Counted from the stretch's first letter, positions 16,664 through 25,171 are shown. The stretch: 64,000 nucleotides of DNA from Actinoplanes lutulentus (GCF_003259845.1 NZ_QLMJ01000005.1:487623-551622), one strand, 5' to 3'. Notes: a model not told the origin generated them from the sequence alone. Program-made: numbers and translations.

Positions 16664-17155
16664 GTGGACGACGGCCTTCAGCGGCTCTGGGCGCCGCACC
16701 GGATGGATTACATCGCCGGCCAGAACCAGCCTGAGGGCTGCCCGTTCTGTGTCGCGCCGGCGCTGCCGGAGTCCAGCAGCCTGGTGGTGGCGCGAGGTGA
16801 GCTCGTTTACGCGCTGCTCAACCTGTATCCGTACAACCCCGGGCATCTGCTGGTCTGCCCGTACCGGCACGTCGCGGACTACACCGATCTCACCGAGGCT
16901 GAGGTGGGTGAGGTGGCGGCGTTCACGCGTACCGCTATGCGGGTGGTCCGGGCGGTGAGCAACCCGCACGGCTTCAACATCGGGATGAACCAGGGCTCGA
17001 TCGCCGGCGCCGGGATCGCCGCCCACCTGCACCAGCACGTGGTGCCGCGGTGGGGCGGCGACGCCAACTTCATGCCGGTGATCGGAGCGACGAAGGTGCT
17101 GCCGCAGTTGCTCGCAGATACCCGGGAGTTATTGGTGAAGGCCTGGCCTGCCTAG
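16664..17155 (+). CDS. HIT-domain protein, probable Ap4A phosphorylase
   Basis: A 163-residue histidine-triad nucleotide hydrolase or transferase. The triad AAHLHQHVVPRW (His121, 123, 125) and the zinc-type CPFC near the N-terminus are present, as is the ALLNLYPYNPGHLLVCPYRH segment typical of the actinobacterial Ap4A phosphorylase group (M. tuberculosis Rv2613c). Such enzymes split diadenosine tetraphosphate by phosphorolysis. In mycobacteria it is directly upstream of pgsA; here about 4 kb of other genes intervene. The 3' end overlaps the convergent TetR gene by 27 bp. Confidence 0.87.
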   Translation: MDDGLQRLWAPHRMDYIAGQNQPEGCPFCVAPALPESSSLVVARGELVYALLNLYPYNPGHLLVCPYRHVADYTDLTEAEVGEVAAFTRTAMRVVRAVSNPHGFNIGMNQGSIAGAGIAAHLHQHVVPRWGGDANFMPVIGATKVLPQLLADTRELLVKAWPA

Positions 17156-17707
17156 TGCGTTGATCCCGGCGACGATCTCCTCCGCCGAGGGCGCGGTCGC
17201 CGGGTCGGTGAGCCACTGGGTCAGGACCCCGGACATCAGCGCCATCTGGACCGAGCCGACGCTGCGCACCGTCGAGTCGTCCAGTTCCTTCTCAGCGATG
17301 CCGGTCACCATCGCCGCCATCCCGCTGCGCCCCTCCTGGAGGCCGGCCGCGAGTTGAGCGCGCAGGTCCGGCATGTGCTCGCTGTGGATCAGCACCTCGA
17401 CGCTGGCCAGCCAGAGCGCCCGGTGCGACTGGATCGAGCCGATCACCCGCTGCCAGAAGCGCAGCATCGGGTCGTCGGGATCGTCGTCCTTCTCCTCGGT
17501 GAGCGCCTGCCCGAACGCGTCACCCCAGTCCTCGATGGCGCTGAGCATCGCGGCGGTCAGCAGGGCCTTGGTCGAGCCGTAGTGGTAGCCGATCGAGGCG
17601 AGGTTGGTGCCGGACGCCGCCACGATGTCGCGTGCGGTCGTCTGTGCGTAACCCCTCTCCAGCAGCGCCTTCTTGGCGCCTTGCAGCAGATCTTCGCGGT
17701 GGCCCAT
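17129..17707 (-). CDS. TetR-family repressor
   Basis: A 192-residue regulator. The N-terminal helix-turn-helix (RGYAQTTARDIVAASGTNLA, then SIGYHYGSTKALL) is typical TetR; the C-terminal ligand-binding part is helical. TAGGAT ends 7 nt before the ATG, which suggests a leaderless transcript. A 29-bp perfect inverted repeat lies between it and the divergent flavin monooxygenase, so it most likely represses both that gene and itself and is released by a substrate of the monooxygenase. The tail overlaps the HIT gene convergently. Confidence 0.92.
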   Translation of the reverse strand: MGHREDLLQGAKKALLERGYAQTTARDIVAASGTNLASIGYHYGSTKALLTAAMLSAIEDWGDAFGQALTEEKDDDPDDPMLRFWQRVIGSIQSHRALWLASVEVLIHSEHMPDLRAQLAAGLQEGRSGMAAMVTGIAEKELDDSTVRSVGSVQMALMSGVLTQWLTDPATAPSAEEIVAGINALGRPGLHQ

Positions 17708-17724
17708 GTTCGCGATCCTAACTT

Positions 17725-17753
17725 CTATACAAACGTATAAGACGTTTGTATAG
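17725..17753. promoter_or_regulatory. TetR operator overlapping the monooxygenase promoter
   Basis: CTATACAAACGT (17725-17736) and ACGTTTGTATAG (17742-17753) are perfect 12-bp arms around the spacer ATAAG. The -10 of the monooxygenase, TATAGT (17749-17754), sits inside the right arm, and the repressor's own -10 lies just outside the left arm. Occupancy would block the monooxygenase promoter directly. Confidence 0.82.
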
Positions 17754-17760
17754 TCGAGAC

Positions 17761-18912
17761 ATGACGAATCGCAAAGCGTTGATCTCAGGTGCGGGTGTCG
17801 CGGGTCCGGCTCTGGCCTACTGGCTGGTCCGCTCGGGCTGGGACGTCACGATCGTGGAGCGGGCGCCGGAGCTGCGTGCCGGCGGCTACAAGGTCGACGT
17901 CCGGGGCGCGGCGACGACGGTGCTGCACAAGATGGGGCTGCACGCCGCGGCCAAGGAGCGCGACACCGGGATGAAGCAGGTCACCTACGTGCGGAGCGAC
18001 GGCCGCAAGATCGCTTCATTGCCGGCTGATCTGCTGATGGGCCGGCGGGGTGACGACCTGGAGATCATGCGGGGGGATCTGGGGCTGCTCCTGGCCGACG
18101 CGTGCGGCGCCGATGTTGTTTACGGCGACAGCATTTCCGAAATCTCCGATAAATCGGTCACTTTCGCGAGCGGCCGGACCGGGGAGTACGACGTCATCGT
18201 CGCTGCCGACGGACTCAATTCGACCACCAGGCAGCGCGTCATGCCCGAGGTCATCCTCGATCACCTCGGCGCCTACATCTCGATCTTCGAGGTGCCGAAC
18301 GACCTCGGCCTCGAGCGCGAGGAGATCATGTACACCGAGCCCGGCCGGCTGATCTTCGCTTACGCGATGGACGCCGACGGTCCGGCCCGGGTCGGCATGA
18401 CCTTCGCGTCCGAGCCGCTGACCTACGACCGCCGCGACGTCTCCGCGCAGAAGGATCTGCTCCGGGCGGCCTTCGCGGGCCGGGGCTGGCGCAGCGACGA
18501 CTTCCTGGCCGCGCTCGACGACGCTCCCGACTTCTACTTCGACTCACTGAGCCAGGTGCAGGCGTCGTCGTACTCGTCGGGCCGGGTCGTGCTGCTCGGC
18601 GACGCCGCGTACTGCCCGTCGCCGGCGGCCGGTCAGGGTACGAGTCTGGCGCTGGTCGGGGCCTATGTCCTGGCCGAGCAGCTGAACAACGGCGGCGGAT
18701 TCGACGGATACGAGCGGATCATGCGGCCTTACGTGGAGAAGAACCTCGCCTTCGGCCGCAAGATGGCCAAGGACATGGTCCCGGGCAGCCGCCTCGCCAT
18801 CGGGTTCCGCAACTACGGGATGCGCACCTTGAAGTTCCACCCGCGCAAGGAGCAGGTCATCGACAAGGTGCTCGCGCCGATGCACGAGGCGGCGAACGCC
18901 ATCGCGATCTAG
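17761..18912 (+). CDS. FAD-dependent monooxygenase (TetX/PHBH-like)
   Basis: A 383-residue class A flavoprotein hydroxylase. The dinucleotide fold ALISGAGVAGPALAYWL is at the N-terminus, followed by the DG motif (VIVAADGLNSTTRQ) and the FAD-ribityl motif VLLGDAAYCPSPAAGQGTSL. I chose the ATG at 17761, six bases after TATAGT, because an upstream TTG at 17746 lies inside the operator. It is divergent from a TetR repressor, an arrangement typical of inducible detoxification. The family includes tetracycline-inactivating TetX enzymes and many aromatic hydroxylases; the actual substrate is unknown. It ends 5 bp before the convergent EF-G-like gene. Confidence 0.88.
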   Translation: MTNRKALISGAGVAGPALAYWLVRSGWDVTIVERAPELRAGGYKVDVRGAATTVLHKMGLHAAAKERDTGMKQVTYVRSDGRKIASLPADLLMGRRGDDLEIMRGDLGLLLADACGADVVYGDSISEISDKSVTFASGRTGEYDVIVAADGLNSTTRQRVMPEVILDHLGAYISIFEVPNDLGLEREEIMYTEPGRLIFAYAMDADGPARVGMTFASEPLTYDRRDVSAQKDLLRAAFAGRGWRSDDFLAALDDAPDFYFDSLSQVQASSYSSGRVVLLGDAAYCPSPAAGQGTSLALVGAYVLAEQLNNGGGFDGYERIMRPYVEKNLAFGRKMAKDMVPGSRLAIGFRNYGMRTLKFHPRKEQVIDKVLAPMHEAANAIAI

Positions 18913-18917
18913 AAGAG

Positions 18918-21068
18918 CTATCTGGCGTGTTCCTTCCTGGCTGAGTCAGCCAGATGGGCCGGCATCGGCTCGTGACGGACATAGTGACGAGTGAACGTGC
19001 CGGTCCCGGAGGTCAGGGCCCGCAGCTCCACGGCATAACGCACCAGCTCGGTGGCGGGCACCTCGGCACGGACGAGACTCGCCTCGCCGTCGGACTCACT
19101 GCCCATCGGCCGGCCGCGCCGGCCGGACAGATCGCTCATCACCGAGCCGACGTAGACCTCCGGAACCCTCACGACGACCTCGTCGACCGGTTCCAGCAGG
19201 GTCAGCTGGCCGCTCTCGGCAGCCGCGCGCAGGGCCAGCGCACCGGCCGTCTGGAAAGCGGCGTCCGAGGAGTCGACACTGTGCGCCTTGCCGTCGTACA
19301 GGGTGACCTTGAGATCCACCACCGGGAAACCGGCGACCAGGCCGCGCTCCAGCTGGGCCCGGACACCCTTCTCCACCGAGGGGATGTAGTTGTGCGGCAC
19401 GGCGCCGCCGACCACCTTGTCGACGAACTGGAAGCCCTCGCCCCGGGGCAGCGGCTCCACCTGGATGTCGCAGACCGCGTACTGGCCGTGGCCGCCGGAC
19501 TGCTTGACGTGCCGGCCGTGCCCTTTCGACCCGGCGCCGAAGGTCTCGCGCAGCGCCACCTTCACCGGTTCGGTGTCCAGCTCGACGCCGCCGGCCCGGA
19601 GTCGGTCCAGCACCACGTCGGCGTGTGACTCGCCCATCGTCCAGAGGACCAGCTGATGCGTCTCGGGGTTACGTTCCAGTCGCAGCGTCGGGTCGCCGGC
19701 GACCAGCCGGCCCAGGTTCTTGGCGAGGGCGTCCTCGTCAGACCGGGTCTTCGCCACCACGGCGATCGGCAGCAGCGGCTCCGGCATCGACCAGGGCTCC
19801 ATGAGCAGCGGCTGATCCTTGCCGGACAGGGTGTCACCGGTCTCCGCGGTGCCCGACTTGGTTATCGCGCACAGGTCACCGGCGATGCAGCTCGGCACCT
19901 CGCGGAGCTGGGAGCCGAGTGGGGCGTACACATGTGCCACCCGCTCGTCGGCGTCGTGGTCGGGGTGACCGCGCTCGGCCATGCCGTGCCCGGAGACGTG
20001 CAGCGTCTGGTCCGGGCGCAGGGTGCCGGAGAAGACCCGGACCAGCGAGACCCGGCCGACGTGCCGGTCGATCGTGGTACGAACCACCTCCGCCACGAGC
20101 GGCCCGTCCGGATCGCAGCTCAGCGGCGGCCGGGGTGAGCCGTCCACACCGGTCACCACCGGAAGCTCGTGCTCCAGCGGCGAGGGCGCGCCACCGACCA
20201 GGCCGTCGAGCAGCGCGTCGAGGCCGACCCCGGTTCCGGCGCAGACCGGGATCACCGGGTAGAAGTTGCCGCGGGCGACCGCCTTCTCCAGGTCCGGGAT
20301 CAGGGCGTCGGTGCTGATCAGCTCGCCGGCCACGTACCGATCCATGAGGGTCTCGTCCTCGCTCTCCGCGATGATCCCCTCGATGAGAGCGTTCCGGTCG
20401 TCGGCGATCGGGTTCAGGTGTTCCCGCTCGGCCTCGCCGGCCCGGGGCGGATATCCCTGCGAGTAGTCCAGGACCCGGAGCGTGACCAGCCCGAGCAGGC
20501 CGACGATCGACTGGCCGTCGTCACCGAGCATCGGCTGGTAGATCGGCATCACGTTGTCGCCGAACGCCTCCTGGCAGTCCTGCAGCGCCTCCTCGTAATC
20601 GGCGCGCGGGTGGTCCAGCCGGGTGATCGCCACCGCGCGGGGCATGCCCACCGAGGCGCACTCCTCCCAGAGCGCGACAGTGGAGTCGTCCACGCCGTCG
20701 ACCGCGGACACCACGAAGAGCGCCGCGTCTGCCGCACGGAGCCCGGCCCGCAGCTCACCGACGAAGTCGGCGAAGCCCGGGGTGTCCAACAGGTTGATCT
20801 TCACGCCGTCGTGCACGAGCGGCGCGCAGGACAGCGCCACCGAGCGCTGCTGGCGTACCGCCGCCGGATCGTGGTCGGTCACCGTGGTGCCGTCCGCCAC
20901 CGTGCCGGCCCGGGGGATCGTGCCGGTGGCCGCGAGCAGGGCCTCCACCAGCGTCGTCTTCCCCGAACCGGAGTGGCCGACCAGCACCACGTTGCGAACT
21001 CTGCCGGGATCTGTCACCACCGGCGCGGCGGCGCCGGCGAGCCCTTTCTCCGAAGTCTTCTGCGCCAT
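18918..21068 (-). CDS. Elongation factor G-like GTPase (FusA2-type)
   Basis: A 716-residue translational-type GTPase. The P-loop is GHSGSGKTTLVEALL, unlike the GHIDAGKTT of true EF-G; switch II is LLDTPGFADFVGELRAG. Domains II to V follow in normal order, ending with an EF-G domain IV/V segment (VHSVDSSDAAFQTAGALALR). The divergent P-loop and the ITRLDH in place of NKxD mark it as the actinobacterial EF-G-like paralogue (related to M. tuberculosis FusA2) rather than the housekeeping factor. The ATG at 21068 follows GACGGGAGCGCTCGGC; an in-frame ATG at 21086 is an alternative. Its role in translation or stress is not established. Confidence 0.88.
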   Translation of the reverse strand: MAQKTSEKGLAGAAAPVVTDPGRVRNVVLVGHSGSGKTTLVEALLAATGTIPRAGTVADGTTVTDHDPAAVRQQRSVALSCAPLVHDGVKINLLDTPGFADFVGELRAGLRAADAALFVVSAVDGVDDSTVALWEECASVGMPRAVAITRLDHPRADYEEALQDCQEAFGDNVMPIYQPMLGDDGQSIVGLLGLVTLRVLDYSQGYPPRAGEAEREHLNPIADDRNALIEGIIAESEDETLMDRYVAGELISTDALIPDLEKAVARGNFYPVIPVCAGTGVGLDALLDGLVGGAPSPLEHELPVVTGVDGSPRPPLSCDPDGPLVAEVVRTTIDRHVGRVSLVRVFSGTLRPDQTLHVSGHGMAERGHPDHDADERVAHVYAPLGSQLREVPSCIAGDLCAITKSGTAETGDTLSGKDQPLLMEPWSMPEPLLPIAVVAKTRSDEDALAKNLGRLVAGDPTLRLERNPETHQLVLWTMGESHADVVLDRLRAGGVELDTEPVKVALRETFGAGSKGHGRHVKQSGGHGQYAVCDIQVEPLPRGEGFQFVDKVVGGAVPHNYIPSVEKGVRAQLERGLVAGFPVVDLKVTLYDGKAHSVDSSDAAFQTAGALALRAAAESGQLTLLEPVDEVVVRVPEVYVGSVMSDLSGRRGRPMGSESDGEASLVRAEVPATELVRYAVELRALTSGTGTFTRHYVRHEPMPAHLADSARKEHAR

Positions 21069-21221
21069 GCCGAGCGCTCCCGTCATTTCAGATCTGTTTC
21101 TTGAATCCCACACCTCGGGCCTTTTAGTGGCAAGGACCACTGTTCCGGATGGTGACGATCCGGCCAACGTGGGGACGGGTGCGTACCACCGCAGGTCGCA
21201 CGCCGATATGGTGGGACGGCC

Positions 21222-21848
21222 ATGGCAAAGATCGTTCAAACAACCGCCCGTGCCGCCGTCGCTTACGGCGTCAACCCGGTCGCTCGATTCCTGCTCCGGA
21301 TCGGTGTCACGCCCAACGCGGTCACCGTCGCCGGAACTGTCGGCGTGCTGATCGGTTCCTACTTCGGATCACAGGGGCACCTGCTCTGGGGCACTGTGAT
21401 CGTAACTGCCTTCGCGCTCACTGACGCGCTTGACGGCACAATGGCCCGCATGAGGGGCGGAACCGGAAAATTCGGTGCCCTTCTCGATTCGTCGATGGAC
21501 CGGCTCGCCGACGGCGCGGTCTTCGGCGCGGTCGCCTATTACCTGGCGACCGAGGGGATCTGGTGGGGCGTCATCGGCGCCCTCGTGTCCCTGGTGGCCG
21601 GTCAGGTCGTGTCGTACGTGAAGGCGCGCGCACAGAGCCTCGGGCTGAACGCTGACGTCGGCATCGTCGAGCGCCTGGAACGGCTGCTCATCGTCGGCGT
21701 CGGTGGCCTGCTCGGCGCCGCCGGCCTGGACTGGGGCCTGCCGGCCGTGCTCTGGGTGCTGGCCGCGCTCTCCCTGTTCACGGTCTTCCAGCGGCTGATC
21801 AGCGCGGCCCGCTCAGACGTGACGGAGAAAGCGCCGGCAGCGGAGTGA
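21222..21848 (+). CDS. pgsA: Phosphatidylinositol phosphate synthase
   Basis: A 208-residue integral membrane CDP-alcohol phosphatidyltransferase. The catalytic signature D-x2-DG-x2-AR-x8-G-x3-D-x3-D is complete (DALDGTMARMRG, then GALLDSSMD). Six hydrophobic helices are apparent. In actinobacteria this position, directly before the PIM acyltransferase and pimA, belongs to the enzyme that makes phosphatidylinositol phosphate from CDP-diacylglycerol and inositol phosphate. TATGGT lies 9 nt before the ATG, so the leader is nearly absent. It overlaps the acyltransferase by 4 bp (GTGA). Confidence 0.93.
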   Translation: MAKIVQTTARAAVAYGVNPVARFLLRIGVTPNAVTVAGTVGVLIGSYFGSQGHLLWGTVIVTAFALTDALDGTMARMRGGTGKFGALLDSSMDRLADGAVFGAVAYYLATEGIWWGVIGALVSLVAGQVVSYVKARAQSLGLNADVGIVERLERLLIVGVGGLLGAAGLDWGLPAVLWVLAALSLFTVFQRLISAARSDVTEKAPAAE

Positions 21849-22711
21849 AAGATCAGCTCGTCGGATTCGGTTACTCGGCCGGGTGGCGGCTCGTCCGCGC
21901 CCTGCCGGAGCCGGTGGCGCGAAGGCTCTTCACCGCGGCGGCCGACCGGGCGTACAAGGCGAACGGCCGCGGCACCCAGCGGCTGCGCGGCAACCTGCGC
22001 CAGGTCGTCGGCCCGGACATGCCGGACACCCTGGTCCGGGACGGCCTGCGGTCGTACGCCCGGTACTGGAAAGAAGCATTCCGGCTGACGAACCGTACCC
22101 GTAAGGAGTACCTCGACGGCTTCTTCATGGAGCCGGAGAGCTACAGCTGGCTGAAGAAGGCGGTCGACGACGGCAACGGCGTGGTCCTGGCGCTGCCGCA
22201 CATGGCGAACTGGGACGCGGCCGCCGCCTGGGTCGTCTCGCACGACTGGCGGATGATCACGGTGGCCGAGCGGCTCAAGCCGGAGGCCGTCTACGAGCAG
22301 TTCCTCGCGTACCGGGAAGCTCTCGGCATGCGGGTGCTGCCGCTCACCGGCGGTGAGCGGCCACCGCTCGACGTGCTCGGTGAGCATCTGAAGGACGGCT
22401 GGGTCGTGCCGCTGCTCGCCGACCGTGATCTGTCCCGGTCAGGCGTTGAGGTCGAGTTCTTCGGCGGCAAGACCCGGATGCCCGCCGGGCCGGCGATCCT
22501 CGCGATCCGGACCGGTGCGCCGATCTACGCGGTTGATCTCTGGTATTCCGAGAACCGCGTCGAGGCGCGGATGCGGCCGATCACCCCGCCGACCGAGGGG
22601 CCTCTCGACCAACGGGTCAAAGCGACCACCCAGCAGCTCGCAGACGCTTACGCGGCCGGCATCGCCGATCATCCGCAGGACTGGCACATGCTGCAGAAGC
22701 TTTGGCTGTAG
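21845..22711 (+). CDS. patA: Phosphatidylinositol mannoside acyltransferase
   Basis: A 288-residue acyltransferase of the LpxL/HtrB-like family. In actinobacteria it attaches palmitate to a mannose of phosphatidylinositol mannosides on the inner face of the membrane. The catalytic H-x4-D motif is seen as LPHMANWDAAAAWV, followed by VAERLKPEAVYEQF, the LLADRDLSRSGVEVEFFGG segment and MPAGPAILAIRTGAP. The GTG start overlaps the pgsA stop, indicating coupling. pimA follows 9 bp downstream, completing the early PIM pathway in one operon. Confidence 0.92.
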   Translation: MKDQLVGFGYSAGWRLVRALPEPVARRLFTAAADRAYKANGRGTQRLRGNLRQVVGPDMPDTLVRDGLRSYARYWKEAFRLTNRTRKEYLDGFFMEPESYSWLKKAVDDGNGVVLALPHMANWDAAAAWVVSHDWRMITVAERLKPEAVYEQFLAYREALGMRVLPLTGGERPPLDVLGEHLKDGWVVPLLADRDLSRSGVEVEFFGGKTRMPAGPAILAIRTGAPIYAVDLWYSENRVEARMRPITPPTEGPLDQRVKATTQQLADAYAAGIADHPQDWHMLQKLWL

Positions 22712-22720
22712 GGAGGTCGC

Positions 22721-23857
22721 GTGCGGATCGGGATCGTCTCGCCCTACTCCTTCGACGTCCCCGGCGGTGTGCAGAACCACATCATGGACCTGGCCGAGGC
22801 TCTGATCAGCCTCGGTCATGTGGTCAGCGTGCTGGCACCGGCGGACGACGACGCCGAACTGCCCGCGTACGTCGTGTCGGCCGGCCGGGCGCTGCCGTTG
22901 CCGTACAACGGGTCGGTGGCCCGGATCGCCTTCGGCCCGGTCTCCACGGCCCGGGTACGCCGCTGGCTCAAGAACGGTGAGTTCGACGTGCTGCACGTGC
23001 ACGAACCGCTCTCACCCAGCCTGTCGTTCCTGGCCGTCCTCTCTGCCCGAGGCCCGGTCGTCGCCACGTTCCACACCGCGATGACCCGGTCCCGGGCGCT
23101 CGCCGGGCTGCAGAGCTTCCTCCAGCCGGTGATCGAGAAGATCACCGCGCGGATCGCGGTGAGCGAGCTGGCCCGCAAGGTGCAGGTGGAGCACCTCGGC
23201 GGGGGAGCCGTGGAGATACCCAACGGGGTGGCGGTCGCGAAGTTCGTGAACGCCGAGCCGCTGCCGGGCTGGCCGGGCTCCGGCGGGGCGATCGGGTTCC
23301 TGGGTCGCTTCACCGAGCCGCGCAAGGGCTTCCCGCTGTTGCGCACCGCGTTCGTCACGCTGGCGGCGAAACGGCCCGACCTGAGGCTGCTGGTGGCCGG
23401 CCCCGGCGACCGCGACGAACTCTACGAGGACATTCCGGAGGAACTCCACGATAGGGTGGAATTCCTAGGATTAGTGTCTGAATCGGACAAGGCTCGGATG
23501 CTCCGCAGCGTCGACGTCTACGTCGCCCCGAACACCGGCGGCGAGAGCTTCGGCATGATCCTCACCGAGGCGATGGCGGCCGGAGCGGCCATCGCGGCAA
23601 GCGACCTGGACGCGTTCCGGCGGGTCCTGGACGGCGGCCGGGCGGGCGCACTCTTCCCCAACGGCGACGCCTCCGCGCTGACATCCCTGCTGGGTGACCT
23701 GCTGGACGACCCGGAACGGCGGGCCGAGCTGGCCTCCTGCGCGCGTACCGTCGTCGCTACTTTCGACTGGCCGAGTGTGGCCAACCGGGTGCTCGAGGTC
23801 TACGCGACATCCATCGAAGCCACCGACGGTCGGGTTTTCGACGACGAGTGGTCGTGA
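22721..23857 (+). CDS. pimA: Phosphatidylinositol alpha-mannosyltransferase
   Basis: A 378-residue GT4-family, GT-B fold glycosyltransferase. It transfers the first mannose from GDP-mannose to phosphatidylinositol at the cytoplasmic membrane. The N-terminal MRIGIVSPYSFDVPGGVQNH loop is the PimA signature, and the nucleotide-sugar site GGESFGMILTEAMAAGAAI includes the conserved E-x7-E pair. The GTG start follows TAGGGAGGTCGC. It is the third gene of the pgsA-acyltransferase-pimA operon, with the small membrane-anchored protein gene 43 bp behind it. Confidence 0.95.
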   Translation: MRIGIVSPYSFDVPGGVQNHIMDLAEALISLGHVVSVLAPADDDAELPAYVVSAGRALPLPYNGSVARIAFGPVSTARVRRWLKNGEFDVLHVHEPLSPSLSFLAVLSARGPVVATFHTAMTRSRALAGLQSFLQPVIEKITARIAVSELARKVQVEHLGGGAVEIPNGVAVAKFVNAEPLPGWPGSGGAIGFLGRFTEPRKGFPLLRTAFVTLAAKRPDLRLLVAGPGDRDELYEDIPEELHDRVEFLGLVSESDKARMLRSVDVYVAPNTGGESFGMILTEAMAAGAAIAASDLDAFRRVLDGGRAGALFPNGDASALTSLLGDLLDDPERRAELASCARTVVATFDWPSVANRVLEVYATSIEATDGRVFDDEWS

Positions 23858-23900
23858 CCGAGGTCCCACGAGGAACTGTCCGACACAATCCACCACTACG

Positions 23901-24446
23901 ATGCCCCGCATGTGGTGGGTGGTGGGAGTCGTCGTGCTGGCCGCGATCTTCTCGGCGTACCTCGGCTGGACCGCTCAACGCGTGGAACGTCTGCACGCGC
24001 GAGCCCAATCCGCCGAGCGAGCCCTGGACGCGCATCTGGTGCGCCGAGCAGCAGCGGCAGCGGTGGTCGCCGAGCACGGCGACCGGGTCGAGCTCTACGC
24101 CGCGGCCCGCCTCGCCCTGGACGCCGACCCCGGCGACCGCGAATCCGCCGAGAACGACCTCACCCGCCAGCTGCGCGCGATGAACCTCGACCCCCAGGAC
24201 CCGGCCGCCCGAGCCCTGGTCAACACGAGCCGCCGCGTGGTCCTGGCCCGCCAGGTACACACCGACCTGGTCCGCGACGCGCTGAGCGCTCGCCGCCGCG
24301 TCCTGGTCCGCGTCCTGCGCCTGTCCCGCCGCCACCCCCGCCCGGAATACTTCGACATCGTCGAACCCACCATGCCCGAACTCCCCCCACCCCTCACGGT
24401 CCCGGGCCCCACACCCCCACCCCAACGCCCGGTCCAGGCCGTCTGA
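23901..24446 (+). CDS. Membrane-anchored coiled-coil protein of unknown function
   Basis: A 181-residue protein. One transmembrane helix lies at the extreme N-terminus (VVGVVVLAAIFSAYLGW). A long charged helical region follows (about residues 25-150) rich in Ala, Arg and Glu, containing ERLHARAQSAERALDAH and TSRRVVLARQVHTDLV. The tail is Pro-rich and ends PPPQRPVQAV. The first ATG at 23901 has a second ATG three codons later. A similar short anchored protein commonly follows pimA in actinomycetes, but I know no function. The protein is probably part of the pimA operon, and the repeat-rich gap begins after its stop. Confidence 0.7.
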   Translation: MPRMWWVVGVVVLAAIFSAYLGWTAQRVERLHARAQSAERALDAHLVRRAAAAAVVAEHGDRVELYAAARLALDADPGDRESAENDLTRQLRAMNLDPQDPAARALVNTSRRVVLARQVHTDLVRDALSARRRVLVRVLRLSRRHPRPEYFDIVEPTMPELPPPLTVPGPTPPPQRPVQAV

Positions 24447-24785
24447 CCTCGCTCTTCCTTCTTGGGTACGCGTAACCGCGCCCCCCAACCGCATCAACGT
24501 GCCTCCCGAGAGTCCCCCGCGACCCAGCTGCCCACCCCAGGCCGCCAGGCGCCTCTCGCGCCCACTGCACGGTCACCCCACAACCCACCCACCCCGAGCC
24601 CACGAAGTCCGCCGAAGTGTTCCGAGCCCGCCAGGCGCTCCGAGCCAGCCAAGTGGTCCGAGCCGCGTCCGCCGAAGTGCTCCGAGCGGGAAGCGCCAGC
24701 CGACCAAGATCACGCCCGGCCCAGCCGTAGCTCAGGAGCGCTAAAGCCCGCCCATTCCGTGTCTGGACGACGGCCGGCCAGCCGC

Positions 24786-24838
24786 AGCCGTAGCCCAGAC
24801 ACGGAATGACTGCCCCAATCCATGTCTGAGCGACGGCT
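24786..24838. repeat. AGCCGTAGC-type imperfect palindrome, gap A copy
   Basis: AGCCGTAGCCCAGACACGG (from 24786) pairs with a right arm ending TGAGCGACGGCT (24838), with four mismatches in 22 bp and a 9-nt loop. The inner half of the left arm, CCAGACACGGAAT (24795-24807), can pair perfectly instead with ATTCCGTGTCTGG upstream (24754-24766), so two mutually exclusive hairpins are possible. Confidence 0.75.
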
Positions 24839-24867
24839 CCGGGCGCCGACCGCCTGATCCGAGTCCG

Positions 24868-24950
24868 GCTCGTGCTCGTGGTCGCCTGATCCGGGGCCCG
24901 CTCGTGCTCGTGGTCGCCTGATCCGGGGTCGGCTCGTGCTCGTGGTCGCC
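24868..24950. repeat. 32-bp direct repeat, three copies
   Basis: Units starting GCTCGTGCTCGTGGTCGCC occur at 24868, 24900 and 24932; the first two continue with TGATCCGGGG. The reverse complement CGACCACGAGCAC appears at 25029-25041, enclosing the large hairpin. Confidence 0.85.
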
Positions 24951-24963
24951 ATTTCAGTTCCGG

Positions 24964-25013
24964 CGCGACCGTAAGCGCGAGCCGACCGGGACCGGCTCGC
25001 GCTTACGGTCGCG
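24964..25013. repeat. Hairpin with perfect 21-bp arms
   Basis: The arms at 24964-24984 and 24993-25013 are exact complements (core CGACCGTAAGCGCGAGCC) around the loop ACCGGGAC, and TTTC follows. Its strength rivals any terminator in the window, although it lies more than 500 bp from the upstream gene's stop. Confidence 0.85.
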
Positions 25014-25171
25014 TTTCGGCCGCTTGCACGACCACGAGCACAAGCCGGCCCCAAGCCGGCCCCGCGCCGGCCCCGCGCCGAACCCGGTGCCGTAGGGGAC
25101 ACCAGCGCCCACGGTGTGCCCGCGTATGCGCTGCCCACCCGCTCCACGCCCGCTGCCCACCCGCTCCCCGC

